37,591 bases of DNA from Ensifer aridi (GCF_002078505.1 NZ_LUAV01000004.1:183360-220950), one strand, 5' to 3'; counted from the first letter of the stretch, positions 28,246 to 37,461 are shown. Notes: generated by a model not told the origin, from the letters alone. Translations and numbers: made by a program.

Positions 28246-29547
28246 TCAGCTCGCCACCGCATGCATGGCGGTTGTCTTGCTGGCCAGCGACGAAAGGATG
28301 TCGTTCATCGGGGCAAGCTGCTCGAGCGGGCCGATTGCGGAGAGCGTCGGAGCCGTGTCGAAGAACAGCCGGCCGGCAAGGTCCGTCAGGCGCTCGATCG
28401 TGATGCCCGAAAGGCGCTCCATCAGCTCCTCGTTGGGAATGGGACGGCCGTAGAGCATCATCTGGCGGGCGATCTGACCGGCTCGTGCCGCCGGGCTCTC
28501 CTGGCCCATAAGCAATTGCGCGCGGATCTGCGCGCGGGCGCGCTCGATCTCCTGCTGTTCGATGTTCATCGACGATTTGCGCAGCTCGTTGACGATCACC
28601 GGCATCAGTTCCGGCAGGTTCTCTCCGCCGGTTGCCGCATGAATGCCGAAGATGCCAGTGTCGGAGAAGCCCCAATGGAAGGCGTAGACCGAATAACAGA
28701 GTCCCCTGTGTTCGCGCACCTCCTGGAAGAGGCGCGAGGACATGCCGCCGCCGAGGATATTGGCGAGGATCTGCGAACAGTAGAAATCCCGCGCGTGATA
28801 GGCCTTGCCTTCGAAGCCGAGCAGGATTTGCGCATCCATCAGATCGCGAGTTTCGCGACTGTCGCCGCCGGTGTAGCGCGCCGTGTCGAGGACCGGCGGC
28901 GATAAGGGTGAGACGGGCAGGGCGGAAAAGCGCTCTTGGACCTGACGCACGATCGTCTCGTGATCGACGGCGCCGGCCGCCACAATGAACATTCTGTCCG
29001 TCGTATAGTTGCGGCCGAGATACTGGCGGATCTGGTCGGCGCTGAAGGACATCACCGTTTCCGGCGTGCCGAGGATCGGCCGGCCCACCGTCTGATCGCG
29101 ATAGGCGGTTTCGGCAAAGCGATCGAAGACTACGTCGTCCGGGGTGTCGTTGGCCGCGCCGATCTCCTGCAGGATGACATGCTTTTCGCGGCGGAGCTCG
29201 TCCTCGTCGAAGGTCGATTCCGTCAGGATGTCGGCAAGGATGTCGACCGCGAGCGGCACGTGGTCCTTGAGCACGCGGGCATAGTAGGAGGTGGTTTCGG
29301 TGGAGGTGGCGGCGTTGACCTCGCCGCCCACATTTTCGATTTCTTCGGCGATCTGGCGGGCGCTGCGTCGCCGTGTGCCCTTGAAAGCCATGTGCTCCAG
29401 CAGATGCGCAATTCCGTGTTCATCCACGGTCTCGTTGCGCGAACCGGACTTGATCCAGACACCGAGCGCCACACTTTCAAGATGGGGCATGTTCTCGGTT
29501 ACCACCGTCAGCCCGGAAGGGAGCCGGGTGCACTCAACTTTCATCAT
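28246..29547 (-). CDS. M16 family zinc peptidase (mitochondrial processing peptidase-like)
   Basis: 433 residues. The N-terminal half has the inverted zinc motif HxxEH (HLLEHMAFKGT) and the downstream glutamate-bearing helix (EEIENVGGEVNAATSTETTSYYARV, REKHVILQEI), so it is a catalytic rather than a non-catalytic M16 subunit. The C-terminal half has GGGMSSRLFQEVREHRGLCYSVYAF, typical of the family. Alphaproteobacterial members resemble the mitochondrial processing peptidase beta subunit; bacterial substrates are poorly known. No signal peptide is visible, so it is likely cytoplasmic. It starts 15 nt after thrC and is surely co-transcribed with it. Confidence 0.93.
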   Translation of the reverse strand: MMKVECTRLPSGLTVVTENMPHLESVALGVWIKSGSRNETVDEHGIAHLLEHMAFKGTRRRSARQIAEEIENVGGEVNAATSTETTSYYARVLKDHVPLAVDILADILTESTFDEDELRREKHVILQEIGAANDTPDDVVFDRFAETAYRDQTVGRPILGTPETVMSFSADQIRQYLGRNYTTDRMFIVAAGAVDHETIVRQVQERFSALPVSPLSPPVLDTARYTGGDSRETRDLMDAQILLGFEGKAYHARDFYCSQILANILGGGMSSRLFQEVREHRGLCYSVYAFHWGFSDTGIFGIHAATGGENLPELMPVIVNELRKSSMNIEQQEIERARAQIRAQLLMGQESPAARAGQIARQMMLYGRPIPNEELMERLSGITIERLTDLAGRLFFDTAPTLSAIGPLEQLAPMNDILSSLASKTTAMHAVAS

Positions 29548-29562
29548 CCGTATTCTTTCGTT

Positions 29563-30969
29563 CTATTCCCGAACGCGGGTACGCTCGCCGATGAAGGTTT
29601 CGACGTTTTTAAGCTCCGGTTCCAGGATATCGAAACGCTCCGCCCTAGTCATGAGATCAGCAAGCCACGTCGGAAGCGCGGGGTCAATACCGCTTGCCGA
29701 TTTTACTGCGTCGGGGAATTTCGCCGGATGGGCCGTCGCAAGGGTGACCATCGGTGCGGAAGCCTTCTCGTGCTTGGCCGCCACGAACACGCCGATTGCC
29801 GTATGCGGATCAATGAGATAGCCCGTATCCTCGAGGGTCTTGCGGATCGTTCTCGCCACTTGCTTTTCCGAGGCGCGGCCGGCGCGGAACTCCTTGCGGA
29901 TTTTTTTCAATGCGCCGTCGCCGATCGCAAACGAGCCGGATTGCTTGAGGTTTGCCATCGCCGCGCGCACTTCCGCCGGGTCGCGGTCGTTAGCCTCGAA
30001 GATGAGCCGCTCGAAGTTCGAGGAGATCTGGATATCCATCGACGGCGAAGTTGTCGCCTTCACCTCGCGCATTTCGTAGCGGCCACTCTTCAGGGTGCGC
30101 GTCAGAATGTCGTTGTCGTTGGTGGCGATGATCAGCTTGTCGATCGGCAGACCCATGCGCTTGGCAACGTAGCCCGCGAAGATATCGCCGAAATTGCCGG
30201 TCGGCACGGTAAAGGAGATCTTGCGGTCCGGACCGCCGAGCGCGACCGCCGTCGTGAAGTAGTAGACGATCTGGGCCATGATCCGCGCCCAATTGATGGA
30301 ATTGACGCCCGAGAGCTTCACCCGATCGCGAAAGGCCGTGTCGTTGAACATGGCTTTGACGAGGTTTTGGCAGTCGTCGAAATTGCCCTTGACCGCGATC
30401 GCGTGCACGTTCGAAGCGGTGGAGGTCGTCATCTGCCTTTGCTGCACCGGCGATACCTTGCCGTGCGGAAAAAGAATGAAGATGTCGGTGCGCTCCCGCC
30501 CGGCGAAGGCGTCGATCGCAGCTCCGCCGGTGTCGCCCGATGTCGCTCCCACGATCGTCGCGCGCTCGCCCCGTTCGGCAAGCACATGGTCCATCAGCCT
30601 TGCCAGCAATTGCATGGCGACGTCTTTGAAGGCGAGCGTCGAGCCATGGAAGAGTTCCATGACGAAAGAGTTAGCGCCGGTCTGGACCAGGGGTGCCACG
30701 GCCGGATGGCGGAAGGTGGCGTAGGCCTCGTCGATCATCTCGCGGAATTTCGCGGCCGGGATCTCGCCGTTCGTGAATGGTTCGAGCACGGTGAAGGCGA
30801 TCTCCTGATAGGATTTGCCGCGCAGCGCCCGGATCTCCTTCTTGGAGAACTTCGGCCATTCCTTCGGAAGATAGAGCCCGCCGTCACGGGCGAGTCCCGC
30901 CAGAAGAGCGTCACAGAAACCGAGGGAGGCCGCCTCTCCCCGCGTCGAAACATACTTCACCATCGTCAT
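29563..30969 (-). CDS. thrC: Threonine synthase
   Basis: 468 residues. A PLP enzyme that converts O-phosphohomoserine to threonine and phosphate. It is of the longer type with the N-terminal MVKYVSTRGEAASLGFCDALLAGLARDGGLYLP region. The PLP lysine is in HGSTLAFKDVAMQLL, and GATSGDTGGAAIDAF and TVPTGNFGDIFAGYVAK form the cofactor phosphate-binding loops. Start: ATG at 30963 (giving MVKYVS) is two codons inside the one at 30969; both are possible. First gene of a minus-strand run with the M16 peptidase. Its partner thrB is at 20724 on the plus strand. Confidence 0.95.
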   Translation of the reverse strand: MTMVKYVSTRGEAASLGFCDALLAGLARDGGLYLPKEWPKFSKKEIRALRGKSYQEIAFTVLEPFTNGEIPAAKFREMIDEAYATFRHPAVAPLVQTGANSFVMELFHGSTLAFKDVAMQLLARLMDHVLAERGERATIVGATSGDTGGAAIDAFAGRERTDIFILFPHGKVSPVQQRQMTTSTASNVHAIAVKGNFDDCQNLVKAMFNDTAFRDRVKLSGVNSINWARIMAQIVYYFTTAVALGGPDRKISFTVPTGNFGDIFAGYVAKRMGLPIDKLIIATNDNDILTRTLKSGRYEMREVKATTSPSMDIQISSNFERLIFEANDRDPAEVRAAMANLKQSGSFAIGDGALKKIRKEFRAGRASEKQVARTIRKTLEDTGYLIDPHTAIGVFVAAKHEKASAPMVTLATAHPAKFPDAVKSASGIDPALPTWLADLMTRAERFDILEPELKNVETFIGERTRVRE

Positions 30970-31305
30970 CCTTCATCGTTTTGCGCGCGAGCGTTGAAGC
31001 GAGGCTCGCTCCAGCCCAAGCGCCTTTTTGCGTCAGTTCCCGGCGAATCGCGCGGCCATTTTTGTCACCATGGCAAATTTCCAGCCTGTTCCGGAAAATT
31101 CGGTTGGGGAGCGTCGACCCGTCGATTTTTGAATTCGTCGCTGCTATAGACGATGCCCGAAGGTCAAGAAAGGCCTCGGGCCGTTTTCCGTCCAAGGCGA
31201 GGCGGCCTTGCGTTCTCGCATGTTTTGACCGCGACGAGGGTGGTTCATCGAGCCACAGTCACCGCGATCAGGGAGTTTCGTTCTTTTCAGTAGAGGTTGT
31301 GCAAC
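30970..31305. other. Intergenic region between divergent thrC and lipoprotein genes
   Basis: This stretch of about 336 nt must contain promoters for both genes. I see no coding region, no threonine-rich leader peptide, no attenuator-like hairpin and no convincing -35/-10 pair on either strand. AGAGG at 31292-31296 is the likely ribosome site of the downstream lipoprotein gene. Confidence 0.5.
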
Positions 31306-31845
31306 GTGTCAGTGTCTCGCCGTCTTCTCGCAGTATCCCTCCTTTTGGCCGTTGCCGGCTGTAACAAGACACAAACGGGCGGTGCCATCGACGCGGGCGG
31401 CAGCGCGAGCGCACCGACGCCGGCGGTGGTCCAAGCGGCCTGCCCGCCGGTCACGCTCAGGGACGGCACCTCTTCCTACCGCACCTATGCGAAGGGCGCG
31501 AAGGACGATCCGAGCAAGGTTGTCTATCAGGCCTCGCTGGCCGATACGACGCGTCAATGCGTGCAGAGCGAAGATGCGCTCAAGGTGACGGTGGTCGCAC
31601 AGGGCCGCGTCGTCGCGGGCCCCGCCGGCGGACCGGGCAAGGTGACCCTGCCGATCCGCGTGGCCGCAACCGATGGCGAAAAGACGCTCTATTCCGAACT
31701 GACCCAATATCCGGTCGAAGTTCCCCCGGGCAGCGCCACCACCCAGTTCGTCTTCACCAAGGCCGATGTCACGCTGCCGGCCGGCGCCGGCGCTGAAGCC
31801 AAGGTTTTCATAGGCTTCGACGAGGGGCCGTACAGGACGAATTAA
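31306..31845 (+). CDS. Putative lipoprotein, no clear family
   Basis: 179 residues. A short signal peptide (SVSRRLLAVSLLLAVAGC) ends in the lipobox AVAGC, so the mature protein should be lipid-anchored at Cys. The rest is a single beta-rich domain with two further cysteines (AACPPVTLRDG, RQCVQSEDALKVTVVAQGRVV) and a C-terminal VFTKADVTLPAGAGAEAKVFIGFDEG. I do not recognise a characterised family; similar alphaproteobacterial proteins are annotated only as hypothetical lipoproteins. The GTG at 31306 is chosen for its distance from AGAGG; TTG 31297 and GTG 31312 are alternatives. Confidence 0.75.
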   Translation: MSVSRRLLAVSLLLAVAGCNKTQTGGAIDAGGSASAPTPAVVQAACPPVTLRDGTSSYRTYAKGAKDDPSKVVYQASLADTTRQCVQSEDALKVTVVAQGRVVAGPAGGPGKVTLPIRVAATDGEKTLYSELTQYPVEVPPGSATTQFVFTKADVTLPAGAGAEAKVFIGFDEGPYRTN

Positions 31846-31874
31846 GAAGCGCTTCAGACCAAACGCCAGAATCG

Positions 31875-31901
31875 AAACGCCGGGGCATCGCCCCGGCGTT
31901 T
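31875..31901. terminator. Bidirectional terminator between lipoprotein and binding-protein genes
   Basis: AAACGCCGGGGC (31875-31886) and GCCCCGGCGTTT (31890-31901) form a perfect 12-bp stem with a 3-nt loop. A-rich and T-rich ends on both sides suit termination of the two convergent genes. Confidence 0.82.
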
Positions 31902-31923
31902 CCGTTGTCCGGTCGGCGTCCGC

Positions 31924-33030
31924 TTACTCTGCCGCGACGCTCTTGCCAGCTTCCCACTTGTAGAGCGAGAAGCTCGGCGAGGTGAGATCGCCGCTTTCGC
32001 CATAGGTCAGCTTGCCGATGACCGTGTCGATCGCGTCGCCGGACTTGATCGCCGTTGCGACCGCGGTCGCATCCTCGGCGGAGCCCGCCTTTTCGATGCC
32101 TGCCTTGAGGACCTGTACGGCGGCATAGGCGTTGAGGGTGAAGGCTTCGGCCGGGATGTTCTTGGCCTTGAGCGCCTCGATCGCCGGAGCGGCGGCCGGG
32201 TTGCGGGTCGCGTCACTGGCGTTGGTGTAGATCGTACCCTCGGCAGCGTTTCCGCCGATCGCCCAGAATTCGGTGTTGGACAGGCCGTCGCCGCCGATGA
32301 GCTGCGCATTGACGCCTTGATCGCGCATCTGGCGGACCATCAGCCCGGCTTCGGCATGATAGCCGCCGAAATAAACGACATCGACGTTCTCTGCCTTGAG
32401 GCGGGTGACGATGGCGCCGAAGTCCTTTTCACCGGGAGTGAGGCCCTCATAGACGACTTCGGTAATGCCGCCCGCGTTGATCGCGGCCTTGAAGCCGTCG
32501 GCCAGACCCTTGCCATAGGCGCCCTTGTCGTGCAGCACGGCGATGCGCTTGTCCTTGAGGTTCTGGACGACGTAGTCGGCAGCGACGACAGCCTGCTGGT
32601 CGTCACGCCCGCAGGTGCGCAGCACGTTCCAAAGCCCGCGGGTGGTGAGGTCCGGCGTGGTCGCCGTCGGCGTGACCATCAGGATGCCGTTCTCGGCGAG
32701 CACGTCGGACGCCGGCATCGAGGTGCCGGAGAGCACCGGACCAACGACGTATCGCACGGCTTCGCCGGCGAGCTGGTTGGCGACGGAGACGGCCTGCTTG
32801 GGTTCGCCGGCATCATCGACGATCTTGAGGACGACCTTCTCGCCCTTGATGCCGCCGGCATTGTTGATGGCCTCGACCGCCGCCTCGGCGCCGTTCTTGA
32901 CCTGCTCGCCGAAGGCCGCGACGGGACCCGTGAGCGGGGTGATCACGCCGATCGTGATATCGGCATGGGCGAGGGGGGCGAATGCGACGCCGGCGGCCAA
33001 GGTCAATCCGGTCAATAGTGAGAGACGCAT
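31924..33030 (-). CDS. Branched-chain amino acid ABC transporter substrate-binding protein (LivJ/LivK family)
   Basis: 368 residues. A periplasmic binding protein for leucine/isoleucine/valine or related amino acids. A signal peptide ([23 protein letters not shown], cleavage after AHA) precedes [20 protein letters not shown], the typical start of mature LivK-type proteins. Further family blocks are [39 protein letters not shown] and [23 protein letters not shown] 33030 follows a perfect AAGGAGG ribosome site, suggesting strong expression. No permease or ATPase genes are adjacent, so it must serve a transporter encoded elsewhere. Confidence 0.93.
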   Translation of the reverse strand: MRLSLLTGLTLAAGVAFAPLAHADITIGVITPLTGPVAAFGEQVKNGAEAAVEAINNAGGIKGEKVVLKIVDDAGEPKQAVSVANQLAGEAVRYVVGPVLSGTSMPASDVLAENGILMVTPTATTPDLTTRGLWNVLRTCGRDDQQAVVAADYVVQNLKDKRIAVLHDKGAYGKGLADGFKAAINAGGITEVVYEGLTPGEKDFGAIVTRLKAENVDVVYFGGYHAEAGLMVRQMRDQGVNAQLIGGDGLSNTEFWAIGGNAAEGTIYTNASDATRNPAAAPAIEALKAKNIPAEAFTLNAYAAVQVLKAGIEKAGSAEDATAVATAIKSGDAIDTVIGKLTYGESGDLTSPSFSLYKWEAGKSVAAE

Positions 33031-33092
33031 AGTGTTTCCTCCTTGGAAATTGCCCCTCATGGGGCTTTGCTTGATATGGCCCTCGTGCGCGA

Positions 33093-33116
33093 TCCGAAAA
33101 CCGTGTGATTTTCGGA
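33093..33116. repeat. Short intergenic palindrome (TCCGAAAA type)
   Basis: TCCGAAAA (33093-33100) and TTTTCGGA (33109-33116) form a perfect 8-bp stem around CCGTGTGA. Palindromes of the form TCCGAAAACCGG...TTTTCGG are, from memory, a common dispersed intergenic element in Rhizobiales. It lies between the binding protein and HAD genes, on the 5' side of the former. Confidence 0.5.
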
Positions 33117-33238
33117 GGAAGGCCATGGGCCTTCAATGCGGCATGGCGTCCCTCTCACGTCGAAATGGACGTGCTCCAATTCGGCGCGAGGGCGTTTCGC
33201 TCCGGCGGATCGAAGCGAAATTCGATCTTCCGCTCGGA

Positions 33239-33934
33239 TCAGGCCGTCATCGTTTCCGACCATTCGGCAAGCGCGGCGATCACGCCCGGAAGGGCTGCCA
33301 TACGCGACACGACCGTCTCGGCGCCGGCTTCCGTCAGCCTGTCGGCATGTGCCGGATAGGTGTGCGAGCCGCCGGTGAAGCCGACGACGCGCATGCCGGC
33401 AGCGCGAGCGCCGTGGATGCCGTGCACCGAATCCTCGATGACGAGCACGCGTGCCGGGTCGACGCCGAACTGGGCGGCGCCGTGCAGGAAGATGTCCGGC
33501 TTCGGTTTGACGCGGTCCGGGCCAAGGTCGCGTGCCGAATAGATGTGCTTGCCGAAATGGTCTTTGACCCCAACCTTGCCGAGCATCATCGCCAGTCGCT
33601 CCGAGGTGGAGTTTGAGCAGATGCAATGCGGAAGCGTGAGCTGTAGCAGCACCGGCCTGACGCCTTCGATGATCTTGACGTCACGAGCGAGCCGCTTGTC
33701 GAGAATGATGTCGACGCGGTCGATGAGCGAGGCGGAGAGCGGGATGGTCGCTTCCTTTTCGATCGTCAGCAACGTATCGCGCCAGGTCATGCCGGCGAAG
33801 CGTTCGTTCATTTCCTCGACGCTGATCGGATAGCCGGCCTCGCTCACCAGTTCGGACTGGACGTGTGCGGCGATGATTTCCGAATCGACGAGAACGCCGT
33901 CGCAATCGAAGATGATGAGATCGATACCGGTCAT
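33239..33934 (-). CDS. HAD family hydrolase (beta-phosphoglucomutase/phosphoglycolate phosphatase-like)
   Basis: 231 residues. A haloacid dehalogenase-type phosphatase or mutase with a cap domain. Motif I is FDCDGVLVDSE with both catalytic aspartates, motif II lies in CICSNSTSERL, the motif III lysine is in DRVKPKPDIFL, and motif IV is VIEDSVHGIHGARAAGM. Substrate unknown; the closest architecture is subfamily IA (phosphoglycolate phosphatase, beta-phosphoglucomutase). The frame extends to 34111 but ATG 33934 gives the usual short lead MTGIDLIIFDCDG. It stands alone, 208 nt from the binding-protein gene. Confidence 0.9.
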   Translation of the reverse strand: MTGIDLIIFDCDGVLVDSEIIAAHVQSELVSEAGYPISVEEMNERFAGMTWRDTLLTIEKEATIPLSASLIDRVDIILDKRLARDVKIIEGVRPVLLQLTLPHCICSNSTSERLAMMLGKVGVKDHFGKHIYSARDLGPDRVKPKPDIFLHGAAQFGVDPARVLVIEDSVHGIHGARAAGMRVVGFTGGSHTYPAHADRLTEAGAETVVSRMAALPGVIAALAEWSETMTA

Positions 33935-34117
33935 TTGGGTCGGTCCTTGGGAGAAACGCGCCGCGGAAGGGGGAGGATTCTCAAAATGCGGGCGCTTAAA
34001 ATTGGTCCAGGCAGGTTTATACGATAGCGGACCAAAGCTCAACCTGCAGAAGCAGGTGGAGAAGTGCGAAGCGGGTCCCCCCGCTTGCCCCTCCAGCTTT
34101 TTTGAATGCATACTTCT

Positions 34118-34240
34118 CTACAGCGCCGCGCGTCTTTTCAGACGCGCAAAGGCCGCTGCAGCATTTTGAATTCTCGCATGTTTTTGTCCTAAATCGGACA
34201 ATTTAGGAAATATGCCGCGCGTCTCATCCGACGTGCAAAA
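34118..34240. repeat. RIME-like composite repeat, copy 4 (A-B-A' mosaic)
   Basis: Module A starts CTACAGCG (34118) with a perfect GCGCGTC/GACGCGC inner stem around TTTTCA. The linker GCATTTTGAATTCTCGCATG and module B follow. B is TCCTAAAT (34187-34194) paired with ATTTAGGA (34201-34208); each arm lacks one base found in the other copies. A second module A-like hairpin, GCGCGTC (34217-34223) with GACGTGC (34230-34236), comes directly after. It fills most of the 324-nt gap between the HAD and DUF1284 genes; 33935-34117 shows nothing else I can name. Confidence 0.85.
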
Positions 34241-34258
34241 GAGAGGCAGAGGTTTCCA

Positions 34259-34744
34259 ATGGTTCGCCTGCGCGGGCATCATCTCCTGTGCCTGCTCACC
34301 TTCGTGGGTGAGGGCTATACGCCCTCGTTTACCCGCAACTATCGCCGGATCGCCGAGCGCCTTTCCGCCGGCGAAGCGATCGAGATCGTCGACGGACCGG
34401 ACGATATCTGCAGCCCGATGTTGGACTTACCGGAAGCTCATTGCCGCAACGAGAGCGTTCGTAATCGTGACGGACGCGCTTTGGCTGCGGTTGCCGATCA
34501 GCTCGGTGTTTCACTTGGATTTGGGTCGATTCTCGTTCTCGACAGCGAACGCCTGAGGCGCTTGCGTACCGCCTTCACGGCCGGTGCCATCCGCGCCGCC
34601 TGCGAGGGATGTGAATGGTCGTCGCTTTGCACGCGCATCGCCCGCGAAGGTTTCCGCGACACGCTCATCCATGACGGCGCGCCTCCCATCGCCGAAGCTA
34701 TCGAGGAAAGAGTTCCAGGAACGCCTTCTCGCCGATTGCGGTGA
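34259..34744 (+). CDS. DUF1284 domain-containing protein
   Basis: 161 residues. The N-terminus VRLRGHHLLCLLTFVGEGYTPSF is the hallmark of the DUF1284 family, which often carries conserved cysteines and may bind an iron-sulfur cluster or metal. Here four cysteines cluster in CEGCEWSSLC and DDICSPM/AHCRNE. Function unknown. ATG 34259 follows GAGAGGCAGAGG. The 3' end overlaps the convergent ArsR gene by 47 nt, so the two transcripts would be antisense at their ends. Confidence 0.82.
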   Translation: MVRLRGHHLLCLLTFVGEGYTPSFTRNYRRIAERLSAGEAIEIVDGPDDICSPMLDLPEAHCRNESVRNRDGRALAAVADQLGVSLGFGSILVLDSERLRRLRTAFTAGAIRAACEGCEWSSLCTRIAREGFRDTLIHDGAPPIAEAIEERVPGTPSRRLR

Positions 34745-35381
34745 AACGAACCGCGCGGCTGTCCTTCTCCCGTTTCGCCCAGCCTTTGTCGATGAAAAGC
34801 TTGAGCAGCGCCTCGCCGAGTGAGCCGGCGAGATGCGAACGCCGCTCGCTCCAGTCGAGGCAGGTTCGGCAGACCGGCCGGCGGGATTTCTTGAGAGCAT
34901 CATAGTCGATGCCCAGTGCCTCGACGCGTGCACGCCCGGCATCGGTCAGGGCCAGATCGTCAGCGCCCGCCACCTCGATCTCGCGAGCAGCGATCAGGCT
35001 GTCCAGCATGCGCACGCCAAAGTCGCCGGCGAGGTGGTTGTAGCAGACACGCGCCTTGCGCAGCGCCGGATCCTTCGGCCCGGGCCGATGGCGCGTCAGG
35101 CCGCGGCTTGCGGCAAAGCCCATCAAGCTCTCGAGCATCAGCCCGACCTCGTCCTCGCTTAAGGCGTAATAGCGATGCCGGCCCTGCTTGCGCTGCGTCA
35201 CCAATCCGCCCGCTTCCAGCTTCGCGAGATGCGAGCTTGCCGTCTGCAGCGTGATGCCGGCCTCACCCGCAAGCTCCGTCGGCGTCAGCGCCTGACCGCC
35301 CATGAGCGCCGTCAGCATGTTGGCGCGTGCAGGATCGCCGATCAGCGATCCGATCAGGGCTATGTCCGGGCCTTCTTTCAT
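34698..35381 (-). CDS. ArsR family transcriptional regulator
   Basis: 227 residues. An N-terminal winged helix (LIGSLIGDPARANMLTALMGG, then TPTELAGEAGITLQTASSHLAKLEAGGLVTQRKQGRHRYYAL) is followed by a longer C-terminal region with CYNHLAGDFGVRMLDSLI and CRTCLDWSERRSHLAGSLGEALL. This long form differs from the roughly 100-residue metal sensors. The CxxC and CYNHLAG blocks could bind a ligand or metal, but that is unproven. It is divergent from the NIPSNAP/ABM pair; a palindrome lies directly upstream of its start, so autoregulation and control of the pair are likely. Confidence 0.9.
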   Translation of the reverse strand: MKEGPDIALIGSLIGDPARANMLTALMGGQALTPTELAGEAGITLQTASSHLAKLEAGGLVTQRKQGRHRYYALSEDEVGLMLESLMGFAASRGLTRHRPGPKDPALRKARVCYNHLAGDFGVRMLDSLIAAREIEVAGADDLALTDAGRARVEALGIDYDALKKSRRPVCRTCLDWSERRSHLAGSLGEALLKLFIDKGWAKREKDSRAVRFTAIGEKAFLELFPR

Positions 35382-35383
35382 AG

Positions 35384-35399
35384 TTCGATCGTAATCGAA
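35384..35399. promoter_or_regulatory. Palindromic operator between ArsR regulator and NIPSNAP gene
   Basis: TTCGAT (35384-35389) and ATCGAA (35394-35399) form a perfect 6-bp inverted repeat with a 4-nt spacer. It begins 2 nt upstream of the ArsR start codon and lies in the -35 region relative to CATAAT (35422-35427), a possible -10 for the NIPSNAP gene. The position suits an ArsR operator controlling both directions. Confidence 0.6.
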
Positions 35400-35452
35400 G
35401 CATCGTTGACGGGCAAGCGGGCATAATACAGGTCATCAACCAGGAGAAACCG

Positions 35453-35782
35453 ATGATCACCTGCTTCATCCGCTACGAGATCGATCCGTTCCGTAAGGAC
35501 GACTTCGCCACCTACGCCCGCAACTGGGTCGAGGCGATTCCCCGCTGCGGCGCCGATCTCATCGGCTATTTCGCCCCGCATGAAGGTTCGGCGACCACCG
35601 CCTATGGCGTCTACGACATCGAAAGCCTGGCCGCCTATGAGGCCTACCGCGCACGTCTCGCCGCCGATCCGCTCGGGCGCGAGAACTATGAATTCGCCCG
35701 AAAGGAGCGCTTCATTCTGCGGGAGGATCGAATCTTCCTGAAGAACGTTTCGCTGCCGCACGGAAAAGGAATCACGCGATGA
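35453..35782 (+). CDS. NIPSNAP family protein
   Basis: 109 residues with the ferredoxin-like NIPSNAP/ABM dimeric fold (MITCFIRYEIDPFRKDDFATYARNWVEAIPRCGADLIGYF...AYRARLAADP). Members bind or act on small organic molecules, but no reaction is established for this group. AGGAG precedes the ATG. The stop overlaps the next start by 4 nt (ATGA), so it is coupled to the ABM protein, and the ArsR gene is divergent 71 nt away. Confidence 0.85.
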   Translation: MITCFIRYEIDPFRKDDFATYARNWVEAIPRCGADLIGYFAPHEGSATTAYGVYDIESLAAYEAYRARLAADPLGRENYEFARKERFILREDRIFLKNVSLPHGKGITR

Positions 35783-36138
35783 TCGCGGTGATCTTCGAAG
35801 TGCTGCCGGCCGAGGGCAAGCGCGATACCTATCTCGGACTCGCAGCCGATCTGCGTCCGCTGCTGGACGGGATCGACGGCTTCATCTCGATCGAGCGTTT
35901 CCAGAGCCTCGCCGACCAGAACAAACTCTTGTCGCTCTCCTTCTGGCGCGATGAGGCGGCGGTGAAGGCGTGGCGCAACGGCGCCGAACATCGCGCGGCT
36001 CAGGCGGCGGGGCGGAACGGCGTGTTCACCGAGTACCGGCTGAGGGTCGCTGCCGTTATGCGTGACTATGGCCTTCACAATCGCCACGAAGCCCCGCCGG
36101 ATAGCCGGCGATTGCATGATGGCAATGGCGCCTCTTGA
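35779..36138 (+). CDS. Antibiotic biosynthesis monooxygenase (ABM) domain protein
   Basis: 119 residues. An ABM-type ferredoxin-like barrel (MIAVIFEVLPAEGKRDTYLGLAADLRPLLDGIDGFISIERFQS...LLSLSFWRDEAAVKAWRNGAEHRAAQ), related to cofactor-free monooxygenases and heme-degrading enzymes. The catalytic role cannot be read from the sequence. Coupled to the NIPSNAP gene by an ATGA overlap; the two similar folds may form a hetero-oligomer or act in sequence. Confidence 0.87.
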   Translation: MIAVIFEVLPAEGKRDTYLGLAADLRPLLDGIDGFISIERFQSLADQNKLLSLSFWRDEAAVKAWRNGAEHRAAQAAGRNGVFTEYRLRVAAVMRDYGLHNRHEAPPDSRRLHDGNGAS

Positions 36139-36190
36139 GCGCGGGAGATCTCACTGCGACGCGATTTTTTCCGGATGGCCTTCAGGCTTT

Positions 36191-36212
36191 GGTAACCATC
36201 TTCGGTAACCAT
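36191..36212 (+). promoter_or_regulatory. Tandem GGTAACCAT repeat upstream of ccrM
   Basis: Two exact copies of GGTAACCAT at 36191-36199 and 36204-36212, 13 nt apart, precede a TATAGT (36219-36224) that could be a -10. Each repeat differs by one base from TTAACCAT, a half-site associated with the cell-cycle regulator CtrA. Likely a regulatory site for ccrM. Confidence 0.5.
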
Positions 36213-36223
36213 AAGTGCTATAG

Positions 36224-37387
<1,164 letters not shown>

Positions 37388-37461
37388 TCAACCAGTTCCG
37401 CTTGGGTCTTCGAGAAGCGCTCGGTCCGGTTTTGTGCCTTCAGTCCCGGAGGGAGCGCTTT

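Noticed and set aside
28936..31149. A long open frame (737 codons) on the plus strand antisense to thrC and the M16 peptidase
   Set aside because: It runs opposite two well-supported genes and has no recognisable motif; codon bias on the opposite strand explains it.
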